The translations under genes were made by a program, and so were the position numbers. Positions 56,799 to 64,000 of a stretch of DNA of 64,000 nt are shown here, piece by piece. A model generated the notes under the pieces. That model did not search any database and had not been told where the DNA came from. It saw nothing but the letters and a program-made list of their open reading frames with translations. Source of the DNA: Pseudomonas sp. S04 (GTDB lineage: Bacteria; Pseudomonadota; Gammaproteobacteria; Pseudomonadales; Pseudomonadaceae); contig NZ_CP019427.1 of assembly GCF_009834545.1 (NCBI RefSeq), positions 1,323,001 to 1,387,000 on the forward strand. Direction: 5' to 3'. Position 1 is the first letter of the stretch. Each line of letters begins with the position of its first letter.

Positions 56799-58130
56799 TC
56801 ACTTAAGCGGAGCAGCCTTACGGTCCACTGGGAACCGGGTCTTTGAAATCTTCACCGTCCTTGGCCTCGAAGGCCTGGGGCGGTGATCCAGAAACAATCC
56901 CCCGATACCTGCCCTCAGTTCCGCCAAGCGTCTCCCTGTCGCTGAAACTGGATTGGCTGCTGCCATCACGATCAATTGCACGGCGATGTACTGACAGGCC
57001 GGTTTGAAACGGATGTCCGAAGGCGCTCGACCAAACGCCACCGCCGCTTGGCTCGCTTCCCGGCGAATCACGTTGTAAGCCAGCAACAGCCCCCACACTT
57101 CCTGATAGATCAGCTCGATTTTTTTGCTGCGCAAGGTCATTGCGTTCTGTTGCATTGAACTCTTGATGTCCCTGAAACCCAACTCGATCTCCCAACGCTC
57201 CTGATAAAGTTTGGCAACAGCCTTAGTGGTGTAGGTCTTGGCCGGCAAGGACGTCATGACGGTTTTCACTTTGCCTTGAATTTCATAGCTGACTTCGCGT
57301 ACCTCCCAGTGCGAGGGAAGAGTCGGATTTCGCTTTCTGGCCTGTGGCGAGACTTTCATACGCACCAAACGGTCGCGCTGGTTGTAGCGGGCCACTTCCT
57401 CGCAGACCAGTCCCTTTTTTGCCGGGATCAACCAATGACGGCTGGTGCCCGTTCTACTTAGGCTCAACAGCAGCTCCGCGCCCCAGAACCCTTTGTCGAA
57501 CAGCGTCACCGAGTGGTCGGGAATCTGCTGCAAAAACTCGTCGGCCAGGCGCATTTCACTGCGTCGGTAGGGGCTCAATTGTGCATCTAGGATCACGTGC
57601 GAACGCACATTCATTAGCGCCACCAGGCGCAGCATCGGAAACGGTGTCTGGCGATCGCTGGGGGTGTTTCCCGACCCGAAGTGATCTCGAAGCTCGGGCG
57701 TATCCGGGGTGCGAAAAAGCGCACCGTCCACCGCGAAAACCTGCAAATTATGCCAGGCATCATCGTCATAGCGCTCTGCGCCCCAATGGTTGCCGGTCTT
57801 ACGGAACAACCACTCAACAGGATCGGCGCCGAGCCGTTTACGAGCTTCGGTTACACCACTGCGCGCCAGCAAATGGTCAGAGGCCAGGCCTTGGGCGCAG
57901 ATGTTCAAACGCCTGGCCACCTCGTGAACCGGCTCGTCACGAAATAACGCCATGCCAAGCACTAGCCACAGCACTTGATCAGCGGGCAGGCGCCGCCGGC
58001 GAATGGTCGCCTGACTGGAGAGGTCGAGCGCAGACGCTACCCACTCGATGGGAATGTTTTGGGTGAAGGTGCTCAGGTCGCAGAAGTTAAAAAGGTCGTC
58101 GAGGTCGAGCAGGTCCTGTTGAACAGACAT
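56799..58130 (-). CDS. IS4-family transposase
   Basis: The product is 443 aa. An N-terminal helical domain (about 20-105) precedes the DDE core. FAVDGALFRTPD (first Asp, near 132), VTLFDKGFWGAELL (second Asp, near 222) and the Y-R-E-K signature YQERWEIELGFRDIKS (third acidic residue, near 317) are all visible. The C-terminal tail is Arg/Pro rich. The ATG lies directly after a hairpin and T-run, with no ribosome site in between, so the start is read from a leaderless message or translation is strongly limited. Confidence 0.95.
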   Translation of the reverse strand: MSVQQDLLDLDDLFNFCDLSTFTQNIPIEWVASALDLSSQATIRRRRLPADQVLWLVLGMALFRDEPVHEVARRLNICAQGLASDHLLARSGVTEARKRLGADPVEWLFRKTGNHWGAERYDDDAWHNLQVFAVDGALFRTPDTPELRDHFGSGNTPSDRQTPFPMLRLVALMNVRSHVILDAQLSPYRRSEMRLADEFLQQIPDHSVTLFDKGFWGAELLLSLSRTGTSRHWLIPAKKGLVCEEVARYNQRDRLVRMKVSPQARKRNPTLPSHWEVREVSYEIQGKVKTVMTSLPAKTYTTKAVAKLYQERWEIELGFRDIKSSMQQNAMTLRSKKIELIYQEVWGLLLAYNVIRREASQAAVAFGRAPSDIRFKPACQYIAVQLIVMAAANPVSATGRRLAELRAGIGGLFLDHRPRPSRPRTVKISKTRFPVDRKAAPLK

Positions 58131-58132
58131 AA

Positions 58133-58166
58133 AAAATCCGATGCCAGAGGTCTGGCATCGGATTTT
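58133..58166 (-). terminator. hairpin with T-run directly upstream of the IS4 transposase start
   Basis: AAAATCCGATGCCAGA and TCTGGCATCGGATTTT form a 16-bp perfect stem with a two-base centre. On the minus strand TTTTTT follows and then the ATG. It should stop read-through transcription from outside into the transposase gene. Confidence 0.8.
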
Positions 58167-58211
58167 CTAGGAAGCCCGGCGTGAGCTCAAATGCTTAAGT
58201 GAACAGCATTA

Positions 58212-58223
58212 CGGTACGAACCG
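58212..58223. repeat. target-site duplication of the IS4 element, right
   Basis: This is the second CGGTACGAACCG, followed by GGGCTTTTT, the rest of the interrupted terminator. Confidence 0.92.
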
Positions 58224-58248
58224 GGGCTTTTTCATTTTGGCTGACGGC

Positions 58249-59298
58249 TTACAGCGTTGGGTAGTCGATGTAGCCGACCGGGCCCTTGGCGTAGAACAGT
58301 TCCGGACGTGCCTCGTTGAGCGGTGCATCGGCTTTCAGGCGAGCAGGCAGGTCTGGGTTGGCAATGAACGGCACGCCGAACGCTACTGCATCGGCCTTGC
58401 CGCTGGCCAGCCAGGCGTTGGCGCTGTCCTTGGTGAAACGCTCGTTGACGATGTACGGGCCACCGAAGGCGGCCTTGAGCTGTGGCCCGAGGCTGTCGCC
58501 GGCTTCTTTTTCCCGCGAGCAGATGAACGCGATACCGCGCTTGCCCAGTTCACGTGCCACGTAGGTGAAGGTTTCGGCCAGGTTGTCGTCGCCCATGTCA
58601 TGCAGGTCGGCACGGGGAGACAGGTGCACACCTACGCGGCCGGGGCCCCAGACTTCAATTGCGGCGTCGGTCACTTCCAACAGCAGGCGCGCGCGGTTTT
58701 CCAGCGAGCCACCGTAATGGTCGGTGCGCTGGTTGGTGCTGCTTTGCAGGAACTGGTCGAGCAGGTAGCCGTTGGCTCCGTGGATCTCGACCCCATCAAA
58801 GCCTGCGGCCTTGGCGTTTTCGGCGCCCACCCGGTAAGCGTCGACGACGTCGGCGATCTCGGCGATTTCCAGGGCGCGCGGGGTCGGGAAGTCGGCGAGG
58901 GGGCGAACCAGGCTGACATGGCCTTTGGGCTGCAGGGCGCTTGGTGCGACTGGTGCCTCACCGTTGAGGTAGGAGGGGTGGGAAATCCGGCCCACGTGCC
59001 ACAGTTGCAGGAAAATCTTGCCGCCGGCGCCGTGGATGGCCTTGGTCACGTTGCTCCAGCCCCGCACCTGATCGTTGGACCAGATGCCCGGGGTGTCCGG
59101 GTAGCCCACGCCCAAGGGCGTGACCGAAGTGGCTTCGCTGAGGATCAGCCCGGCGGAGGCGCGCTGTACGTAGTACTCGGCCATCAGCGCGTTGGGCACT
59201 CGACCTTCGTCCGCGCGGCAGCGGGTCAAGGGGGCCATGATGATGCGGTTGGCCAACTCGAGGTCGCCCAGTTTGATTGGATCGAAAATAGTCGTCAT
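58249..59298 (-). CDS. xenB: xenobiotic reductase XenB (Old Yellow Enzyme family)
   Basis: The product is 349 aa. XenB is an FMN-dependent NADPH ene-reductase that also reduces nitro-compounds such as nitroglycerin. Visible motifs are NRIIMAPLTRCRADEG near the start, FLQLWHVGRISH (about 97-108), EIHGANGYLLDQFLQ with the His-Asn substrate pair (about 177-191), and FGVPFIANPDLP. It is the third gene of the pyeR-pyeM-xenB operon, 21 bases after pyeM. Confidence 0.94.
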   Translation of the reverse strand: MTTIFDPIKLGDLELANRIIMAPLTRCRADEGRVPNALMAEYYVQRASAGLILSEATSVTPLGVGYPDTPGIWSNDQVRGWSNVTKAIHGAGGKIFLQLWHVGRISHPSYLNGEAPVAPSALQPKGHVSLVRPLADFPTPRALEIAEIADVVDAYRVGAENAKAAGFDGVEIHGANGYLLDQFLQSSTNQRTDHYGGSLENRARLLLEVTDAAIEVWGPGRVGVHLSPRADLHDMGDDNLAETFTYVARELGKRGIAFICSREKEAGDSLGPQLKAAFGGPYIVNERFTKDSANAWLASGKADAVAFGVPFIANPDLPARLKADAPLNEARPELFYAKGPVGYIDYPTL

Positions 59299-59319
59299 GT
59301 AAAAGCGCTCGCAGGTAGA

Positions 59320-60486
59320 TCAGTTGGTCGCAGGAGCCAGTTCGGCGTCGCCGCCCTGGCGGAAGGTAATCAGGGTCACCAGCAGGGCGAGTACCGCCAG
59401 TGCTGCCGCCGCGAGTGGCACGCTGGTCAGGCCAAAACCGTGGGCAATCACGCAGCCGCCGACCCAGGCGCCGAGGGCGTTGCCGATGTTGAAGGCGCCG
59501 ATGTTGAGGGTCGACACCAGGTTCGGTGCGGCCTTGCCGTAGGTCACCACGTTGACTTGCAGGGCCGGCACGGCGGCAAAACACGCGGTAGCCCAGAGGA
59601 ACAAGGTAATTTCGGTGGGGATCAGTGCAACGCTGGTCCAGGTCAGCACCGTGGAGATCACGGCCATCGAGATGAACACGCCGATCAACGTGGCGGCCAT
59701 GCCCTTGTCTGCCAGCTTGCCGCCGATAATGTTGCCGACCGTCAGGCCCAGGCCGATCAGCATCAGGGTCCAGGTCACACCGCGAGGCGAGACGCCGGTG
59801 ACTTCGCCCAGCAGCGGCGCGACATAGGTGAACAGAGTGAATACCGACGCGGCGAACAGCGCGGTCATGCTCAGGGACAGCCAGATACCAGCGCCCTTGA
59901 GAGCCCGCAGTTCGGCCCGCATGTCGAGTTTTTCTTCATCGCGCTTGGCCGGCAGGAAGCGGATCAGGCCGATCAGGGCGACCACGCCGATCACCGTCAC
60001 CGCCCAGAAGGTCGAGCGCCAGCCGGCTTGCTGGCCGAGCGCAGTGCCTAGCGGTACGCCAAGCACGTTGGCCAGGGTCAGGCCGGTGAACATCAAGGCT
60101 ACGGCCGAAGCACGCTTGTTGGCCGGCACCAGGCCTGCCGCGACCACCGAGCCGATGCCGAAAAACGCACCGTGGCAGAGGGCGGTGACCACCCGGGCAA
60201 ACATCAGCACGTTGTAGTCGGTGGCCAGGGCGCACAGCAGGTTGCCGACGATGAAAATCCCCATCAACGCTACCAGCGCCGCCTTGCGTGGCAGTTTGGC
60301 GGTGGCCAGGGCCATGAACGGCGCACCGATCGCCACGCCGAGGGCGTAACCGGTCACCAGCCAGCCGGCGCCGGGAATCGACACACCGAGGTCGGCCGCC
60401 ACATCGGGCAACAGGCCCATGATGACGAACTCGGTGGTGCCGATGGCGAAGGCGCTCAAGGCCAGGATGAGGAGCGAGAGGGGCAT
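59320..60486 (-). CDS. pyeM: MFS transporter PyeM
   Basis: The product is 388 aa with twelve helices. ALSAFAIGTTEFVIMGLLPDVAADL (about 9-33) and MFARVVTALCHGAFFGIGSVVAA (about 94-116) are typical of the AraJ/DHA1 group of exporters. The order with an ArsR regulator and xenB matches the pyeR-pyeM-xenB operon known from P. aeruginosa. The cargo is not known; export of an electrophile or metabolite reduced by XenB is plausible. Confidence 0.9.
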   Translation of the reverse strand: MPLSLLILALSAFAIGTTEFVIMGLLPDVAADLGVSIPGAGWLVTGYALGVAIGAPFMALATAKLPRKAALVALMGIFIVGNLLCALATDYNVLMFARVVTALCHGAFFGIGSVVAAGLVPANKRASAVALMFTGLTLANVLGVPLGTALGQQAGWRSTFWAVTVIGVVALIGLIRFLPAKRDEEKLDMRAELRALKGAGIWLSLSMTALFAASVFTLFTYVAPLLGEVTGVSPRGVTWTLMLIGLGLTVGNIIGGKLADKGMAATLIGVFISMAVISTVLTWTSVALIPTEITLFLWATACFAAVPALQVNVVTYGKAAPNLVSTLNIGAFNIGNALGAWVGGCVIAHGFGLTSVPLAAAALAVLALLVTLITFRQGGDAELAPATN

Positions 60487-60509
60487 GGGTGGAGTCCTTG
60501 TCGAGCTCC

Positions 60510-60815
60510 TCAGAGCTCTTTGCCTAAGGTGTCGAGGAACGCCTGGATGGTTTCCTCGTTACGTTTGTAGAAATGCCATTGGCCGACTTTCTGGCTGCGG
60601 ATCAGGCCGGCCCGGTGCAAGGTCGCCAGGTGCGCAGAGACGGTCGATTGCGACAGGCCGCAGCGTTGATCGATTTGCCCGCAGCAGACGCCGAAGTCGG
60701 TGCTGTGCTCCTGATCGGGGAACTGGGTCGCGGGGTCTTTCAGCCAGTTGAGGATGTCTCGCCGTACTGGGTGTGCCAGGGCTTTTATTATTTCGTCGAG
60801 GTCGATGGTGGACAT
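60510..60815 (-). CDS. pyeR: ArsR-family repressor PyeR
   Basis: The product is 101 aa, a winged helix-turn-helix of the ArsR/SmtB type with recognition helix LSQSTVSAHLATLHRAGLI (about 54-72). Three Cys lie just before it (VCCGQIDQRC, about 43-52), which suggests a thiol-based or metal switch. It is the first gene of the operon; the P. aeruginosa homologue autoregulates. Inverted repeats lie upstream at 60844-60942. Confidence 0.9.
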   Translation of the reverse strand: MSTIDLDEIIKALAHPVRRDILNWLKDPATQFPDQEHSTDFGVCCGQIDQRCGLSQSTVSAHLATLHRAGLIRSQKVGQWHFYKRNEETIQAFLDTLGKEL

Positions 60816-60843
60816 GGCAGTGCTCGAATTGGGTAAAACGTTA

Positions 60844-60942
60844 TATCGCGATAAGGCGAACTTTAAATCGGTACTTCGCGATATACCAATATGATTTTGA
60901 TCTGAGGTCAGCTTGAATCGGTATATCGGGTTATAACGATAT
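60844..60942. promoter_or_regulatory. operator region between pyeR and acpH
   Basis: Three related AT-rich repeats are present: the palindrome TATCGCGATA (60844-60853), TTCGCGATATA (60875-60885), and the pair ATATCG (60923-60928) with CGATAT (60937-60942). They are candidate PyeR binding sites and may also affect acpH. Confidence 0.6.
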
Positions 60943-60969
60943 TTGTGGCGCGGTGCTAAGCTACGCGCT

Positions 60970-61551
60970 ATGAACTATCTCGCACATCTTCACCTCGGTG
61001 GCCAGCGTCCCGGTCAATTGCTCGGCAGTTTGTACGGCGATTTTGTCAAAGGCCGGCTGCAAGGGCAGTTTCCTGCGGAGGTCGAGGACGCCATCACCCT
61101 GCATCGACAAATCGATGTGTTCACCGACCGTCATGGCTTGGTGGACGTCGCGTTGTCGCGTTTCAGCCTGACCCGGCGGCGCTATGCCGGAATCGTGCTC
61201 GACGTGTTTTTCGACCATTGCCTGGCCCGGGATTGGGCGTTGTATGCCGATTCGTCGTTGCCGGCCTTCACTGCGGACGTGTACCGAGTACTCGCCGCCG
61301 AACCGCAGTTGCCGGGGCGGCTGGCGCAGATCGCGCCCTACATGGCGGCGGATGACTGGCTGGGTTCGTATCGCGACTTTGCAGTGCTCGACCAGGTGCT
61401 GCGGGGGATCTCGCGGCGCCTGTCACGTCCCGAAGAACTGGCCGCCGCGATGCAAGAGCTGGAGCGCTTGTATGAACCGCTGAGCGAGGACTTTCGTTTG
61501 TTCTATCCAGAACTGCAGCGGTTTTCGGCGCAGCACCTGCGTACGCCTTGA
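60970..61551 (+). CDS. acpH: acyl carrier protein phosphodiesterase
   Basis: The product is 193 aa, the same length as E. coli AcpH. AcpH removes the 4'-phosphopantetheine group from acyl carrier protein. MNYLAHLHLGG at the start, GSLYGDFVKGRL and LHRQIDVFTDRH (about 44-55) with conserved His and Asp for metal binding are diagnostic. The ATG at 60970 is chosen over an upstream start because the family begins there. Confidence 0.93.
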   Translation: MNYLAHLHLGGQRPGQLLGSLYGDFVKGRLQGQFPAEVEDAITLHRQIDVFTDRHGLVDVALSRFSLTRRRYAGIVLDVFFDHCLARDWALYADSSLPAFTADVYRVLAAEPQLPGRLAQIAPYMAADDWLGSYRDFAVLDQVLRGISRRLSRPEELAAAMQELERLYEPLSEDFRLFYPELQRFSAQHLRTP

Positions 61552-61582
61552 TATCGCTAGCCGGTTCCCCCCGCCGTTGGAT

Positions 61583-62377
61583 TCAGGCCGCGATCAGCTC
61601 ACCTGCAGGTCTTGGTTGGGCCGGTTGTGCCACGTCACCAAACAACGCGTTGTGCACCGCTTGCTGGGCGGCAAACGCCAGGGCGGCGCGCTCCTGGCCG
61701 TGACAGGTTATGGGCTTGAGCAGGTGGATGTGGACGTCGCCCTGGTCGTTGGCGAACAGGCGCATCAGGTGCGATAGCAAGTCGTCATCGCCGATGAAGG
61801 GCGCCAGAGGGTCGATCTGCCCGTCGCGCAGGTAACGGATCGCCACGGGTTGCAGCGCGACATCGGCGTCGATCGCGGCCGAGAGCAGGCGGCCATGGAA
61901 GGTGCGCAGTGAGCGCCCATCGGTGGTGGTGCCTTCGGGGAACATCAGCAGCGGGTGTTGCTGGTGCAGGTGACGGCTCATTTGCTTGCGGATCAGTTGG
62001 CTGTCACCCGCGCCGCGGCGGATGAACAGGCTGCCGGCCTTGGCCGCCAGCCAGCCGGCGACCGGCCAGGTGCGCACTTCGGCCTTGGACAGGAACGACA
62101 GGGGGGTGAGCATGCCCAGCAAGGGAATGTCGGTCCAGGACACGTGGTTGCTGACCCAGAGCATCGGCTGTTGCGGCAACTGCCCATGCACCGTCACCCG
62201 AAAGGGCAGGGCGCGGCTCAAGCGCTTCATGAAAAACCGCGACCAGCGTTGGCGCCGCAGCATCGAATTGGCCACTCCCAGACGCTCGAACAGGCCAAAC
62301 ACCAAGGCCATGCTCAAGCCGAGCGCCACCACCAGCAACACCCTGGTCACCCTTGCGTACACCCGCAAGCGGCTCAT
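61583..62377 (-). CDS. olsA: lyso-ornithine lipid O-acyltransferase OlsA
   Basis: The product is 264 aa. PlsC-type motifs are present: NHVSWTD (H-x4-D, about 76-82) and FPEGTTTDGRSLRTFHGRLL (about 146-165). One or two N-terminal membrane helices anchor it in the inner membrane. It adds the second acyl chain to lyso-ornithine lipid. Coupling to the olsB gene (TAATG overlap) points to OlsA rather than general PlsC. Confidence 0.88.
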   Translation of the reverse strand: MSRLRVYARVTRVLLVVALGLSMALVFGLFERLGVANSMLRRQRWSRFFMKRLSRALPFRVTVHGQLPQQPMLWVSNHVSWTDIPLLGMLTPLSFLSKAEVRTWPVAGWLAAKAGSLFIRRGAGDSQLIRKQMSRHLHQQHPLLMFPEGTTTDGRSLRTFHGRLLSAAIDADVALQPVAIRYLRDGQIDPLAPFIGDDDLLSHLMRLFANDQGDVHIHLLKPITCHGQERAALAFAAQQAVHNALFGDVAQPAQPRPAGELIAA

Positions 62378-63132
62378 TACACGGCCGCCTTGAAGTGCTT
62401 GGCGTAACGCGGGCAGAGCTCATCGCGCTTGAGCAGGATGAACACATCGGCGACCTGGAAGTCTTCGTCCCAGCACGGCTCGCCGCAGATCTTCGCGCCC
62501 AGGCGCATGTAGGCCTTGAGCAGCGGCGGCATTTCGGCAATCACGTTGGACGGGATGTCGAGACTGGGCAGCGGCTTTTTTGGTTCGGCGCGCAGGTGCT
62601 CGGTGCACAGGTAACGTTCGCGCAGGCGCTGCATGATCGCGTGGGCCTGGATCCCGCCGTCCTGCATCGGAATGCTCGCGCAACCCATCAAGTAACTGTA
62701 GCCACCCTGGTTCAGGACCTCGGCCAGTTCCCCCCACAGCACGGCGATGGTGCCGCCGTTGCGGTATGCCGGGTCGACGCAGGTGCGGCCGATTTCCAGG
62801 ATCGGTCCTTGCAGGTGCACCAGGCCGTGCAGGCTGAACTCCTCCTCACTGTAGAAACGTCCCAGGCTGCTGGCCGCCGTGTGGTCGAGCAGGCGGGTGG
62901 TCGCGACCAAGCGTCCGGTGTTCAGGTCCCGCACACCAATGTGGCTGCAGTGAACATCGTAGTCATCCATGTCCAGACCCAGTTCCGCGCCTTTGAGTTT
63001 GGCGTTGAATTCTCCGCTAAAGACATTGAAGCGCAGGGCCTGGGCTTGTTGCAGGGCCTGGGCACCGATCAGGCGTTCGGCTTGCAGGCGGCGTTCAGTG
63101 CCGGTGTCGCGGATGCAGGCGATCTGGGTCAT
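62377..63132 (-). CDS. olsB: ornithine N-acyltransferase OlsB
   Basis: The product is 251 aa. The GNAT-like acyltransferase domain shows [13 protein letters not shown] (about 33-45), [23 protein letters not shown] and [15 protein letters not shown] (about 111-125), all conserved in OlsB. It transfers a 3-hydroxyacyl group from ACP to ornithine. Together with OlsA it makes phosphorus-free ornithine lipid, which in other pseudomonads rises under phosphate limitation. The start at 63132 follows GGAG; a longer frame upstream is not real. No PHO box is obvious. Confidence 0.9.
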   Translation of the reverse strand: MTQIACIRDTGTERRLQAERLIGAQALQQAQALRFNVFSGEFNAKLKGAELGLDMDDYDVHCSHIGVRDLNTGRLVATTRLLDHTAASSLGRFYSEEEFSLHGLVHLQGPILEIGRTCVDPAYRNGGTIAVLWGELAEVLNQGGYSYLMGCASIPMQDGGIQAHAIMQRLRERYLCTEHLRAEPKKPLPSLDIPSNVIAEMPPLLKAYMRLGAKICGEPCWDEDFQVADVFILLKRDELCPRYAKHFKAAV

Positions 63133-63272
63133 GGTGAATCTCCGTACTGGCTGCTCACCCGTCATGGGTTGCAGTCGATCGACTTTGTTGTGCAAAGTCA
63201 GGCTATGTAGCCCCGGTGTCATCGCCATGAAGCTTTGGTGATGCTTGTATGACAGCCCTTGAGGAGCCGTAT

Positions 63273-64000
63273 ATGCCTTGGCAAGCCCTGCTGAACTGCC
63301 GCACACGATTGCCCGCAAACCCCGACCTGGCCGAGGGTTACGCCCGATTGCTGGAAACCTTGGGGGCGGTAACGCCGTTCGAACTGGCCGTGCGCGGTGC
63401 ACGTTTGATGGCCACCCCCGGCTGGGCATTTCTGGTGGGTTACCAGGCTGCCTTGCGCATGTTGTGGCCCAGCGCACCCCTGAGCCTGGGGGCTTTATGT
63501 GCGACCGAACAGCGCAGCCTGCGCCCGGCGGACATGCAAACTCGCTTGAGCGACCTGCGCCTGAGCGGGCGCAAGGACTTCGTCACTGCTGGCGATGCGG
63601 CGGACTGGTTGCTGATCGCCGCACGCAGCGAAGATCCGGGCCAGTCCCCACGCTTGAGCCTGGCGGTGGTGTATCCCGGTGAACCGGGGGTGCGCCTGGA
63701 GAAACTGCCCGCCATCCCCTTGATGCCGGACATCAGCCACGGCCGGCTGTTTCTCGACGGTGCCTTGTGTGAACTGCTGGCCGGCGATGGCTGGGATGCC
63801 TACGTCAAACCCTTCCGCACCCTGGAAGACCTGTATGTGCTCAGCGCCCTGTGCGCCTGGCTGTATGGCGTCGGCGAGGACAGCGACTGGCCGCAAGCGC
63901 TGCAATTGAAGTTGCTGGCGCTGCTGGCCGGGTGCGCCGAGGTCAGCCGGCAGCCGCCCAACAGCAGCGCCGGGCATGTCCTGCTCGGTGGCCTGTTCGC
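63273..64000 (+). CDS. acyl-CoA dehydrogenase-like protein, 3' end outside the window
   Basis: The first 242 codons are visible. GAGGAG precedes the ATG by 6 bases. [25 protein letters not shown] (about 92-116) resembles the substrate-loop region of acyl-CoA dehydrogenases, and [39 protein letters not shown] (about 156-194) fits the later helical region. The usual N-terminal helical domain is reduced, so it may be a degenerate member without normal catalysis. Its position next to olsBA is inverted and may be coincidental. Confidence 0.75.
   Translation, partial: MPWQALLNCRTRLPANPDLAEGYARLLETLGAVTPFELAVRGARLMATPGWAFLVGYQAALRMLWPSAPLSLGALCATEQRSLRPADMQTRLSDLRLSGRKDFVTAGDAADWLLIAARSEDPGQSPRLSLAVVYPGEPGVRLEKLPAIPLMPDISHGRLFLDGALCELLAGDGWDAYVKPFRTLEDLYVLSALCAWLYGVGEDSDWPQALQLKLLALLAGCAEVSRQPPNSSAGHVLLGGLF

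Larger units (their letters stand above)
56790..58211 (-). mobile_element. intact IS4-family insertion sequence, 1422 bp
   Basis: A perfect 19-bp terminal inverted repeat, TAATGCTGTTCACTTAAGC, bounds the element. A 12-bp direct repeat CGGTACGAACCG lies outside it. One transposase gene fills the element and its stop codon lies in the left repeat. A strong hairpin stands before the gene. The intact ends and reading frame indicate recent insertion. Confidence 0.95.

Noticed and set aside
1..64000. CRISPR arrays, tRNA or rRNA genes, prophage
   Set aside because: No regularly spaced repeats, no tRNA T-arm signature in a plausible cloverleaf, and no phage genes were seen by eye; a covariance-model scan would settle the RNA genes.

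Overview
This window is a chromosomal segment of a Pseudomonas, most likely of the P. fluorescens complex. The evidence is high GC, Pseudomonas-style REP palindromes (GTAGGAGCGGGCTTGCCCGC type), a TtgR/EmhR operator in front of a MexAB-OprM-type pump, a pca cluster with PcaR boxes, the pyeR-pyeM-xenB operon, olsBA, and an isolated ccoM-like small gene. I saw no rRNA, tRNA, CRISPR array or prophage. The sequence is mostly ordinary core genome with two intact insertion sequences.

Layout. 0.1-2.8 kb: two tandem OmpA-domain lipoproteins sharing a leader motif, a DUF1145 membrane protein, and an overlapping exported collagen-like protein. 3.0-14.9 kb: CopD-like membrane protein, DinG helicase, a secreted GH50/agarase-like hydrolase, a serine beta-lactamase-fold hydrolase, a third OmpA-type lipoprotein, PdxH, a small membrane protein, a SlyB-like lipoprotein, NhaA and a cysteine-synthase-like PLP enzyme. 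15-19 kb: FAD oxidoreductase, lipoprotein, and an SDR divergent from a LysR regulator. 19.1-24.1 kb: the complete braC/livHMGF branched-chain amino-acid ABC transporter. 24.4-36 kb: DUF2288 protein, beta-hydroxyacid dehydrogenase, MHYT-GGDEF-EAL protein, MFS transporter, RapA, three small proteins including a CcoM-like cbb3 oxidase subunit, the Pit phosphate transporter and a small hydrophilic protein.

36.6-42.9 kb: pcaR-pcaIJ-pcaF-pcaT-pcaD. These convert beta-ketoadipate enol-lactone to succinyl-CoA and acetyl-CoA. pcaB and pcaC are not next to pcaD, so as drawn the cluster can only serve the shared lower part of the beta-ketoadipate pathway. 43-46.2 kb: a deacetylase lipoprotein, then an AT-richer islet in which an ISL3-family element with an 8-bp target duplication splits a 161-codon gene of unknown function. 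46.4-48.9 kb: a reverse transsulfuration pair. 49-55.7 kb: ttgABC-type RND efflux pump with the divergent repressor ttgR.

55.9-64 kb: an EamA transporter; an IS4-family element inserted exactly into the hairpin of a rho-independent terminator (12-bp duplication); the xenB/pyeM/pyeR operon; AcpH; olsBA for ornithine lipid; and the start of an acyl-CoA-dehydrogenase-like gene cut by the window end. I found no clear new multi-gene system. The best leads are the IS-interrupted gene, the terminator-targeted IS4 insertion, the start-codon hairpins of both transposase genes, the truncated pca arrangement, and the collagen-like and WWxF-repeat envelope proteins.
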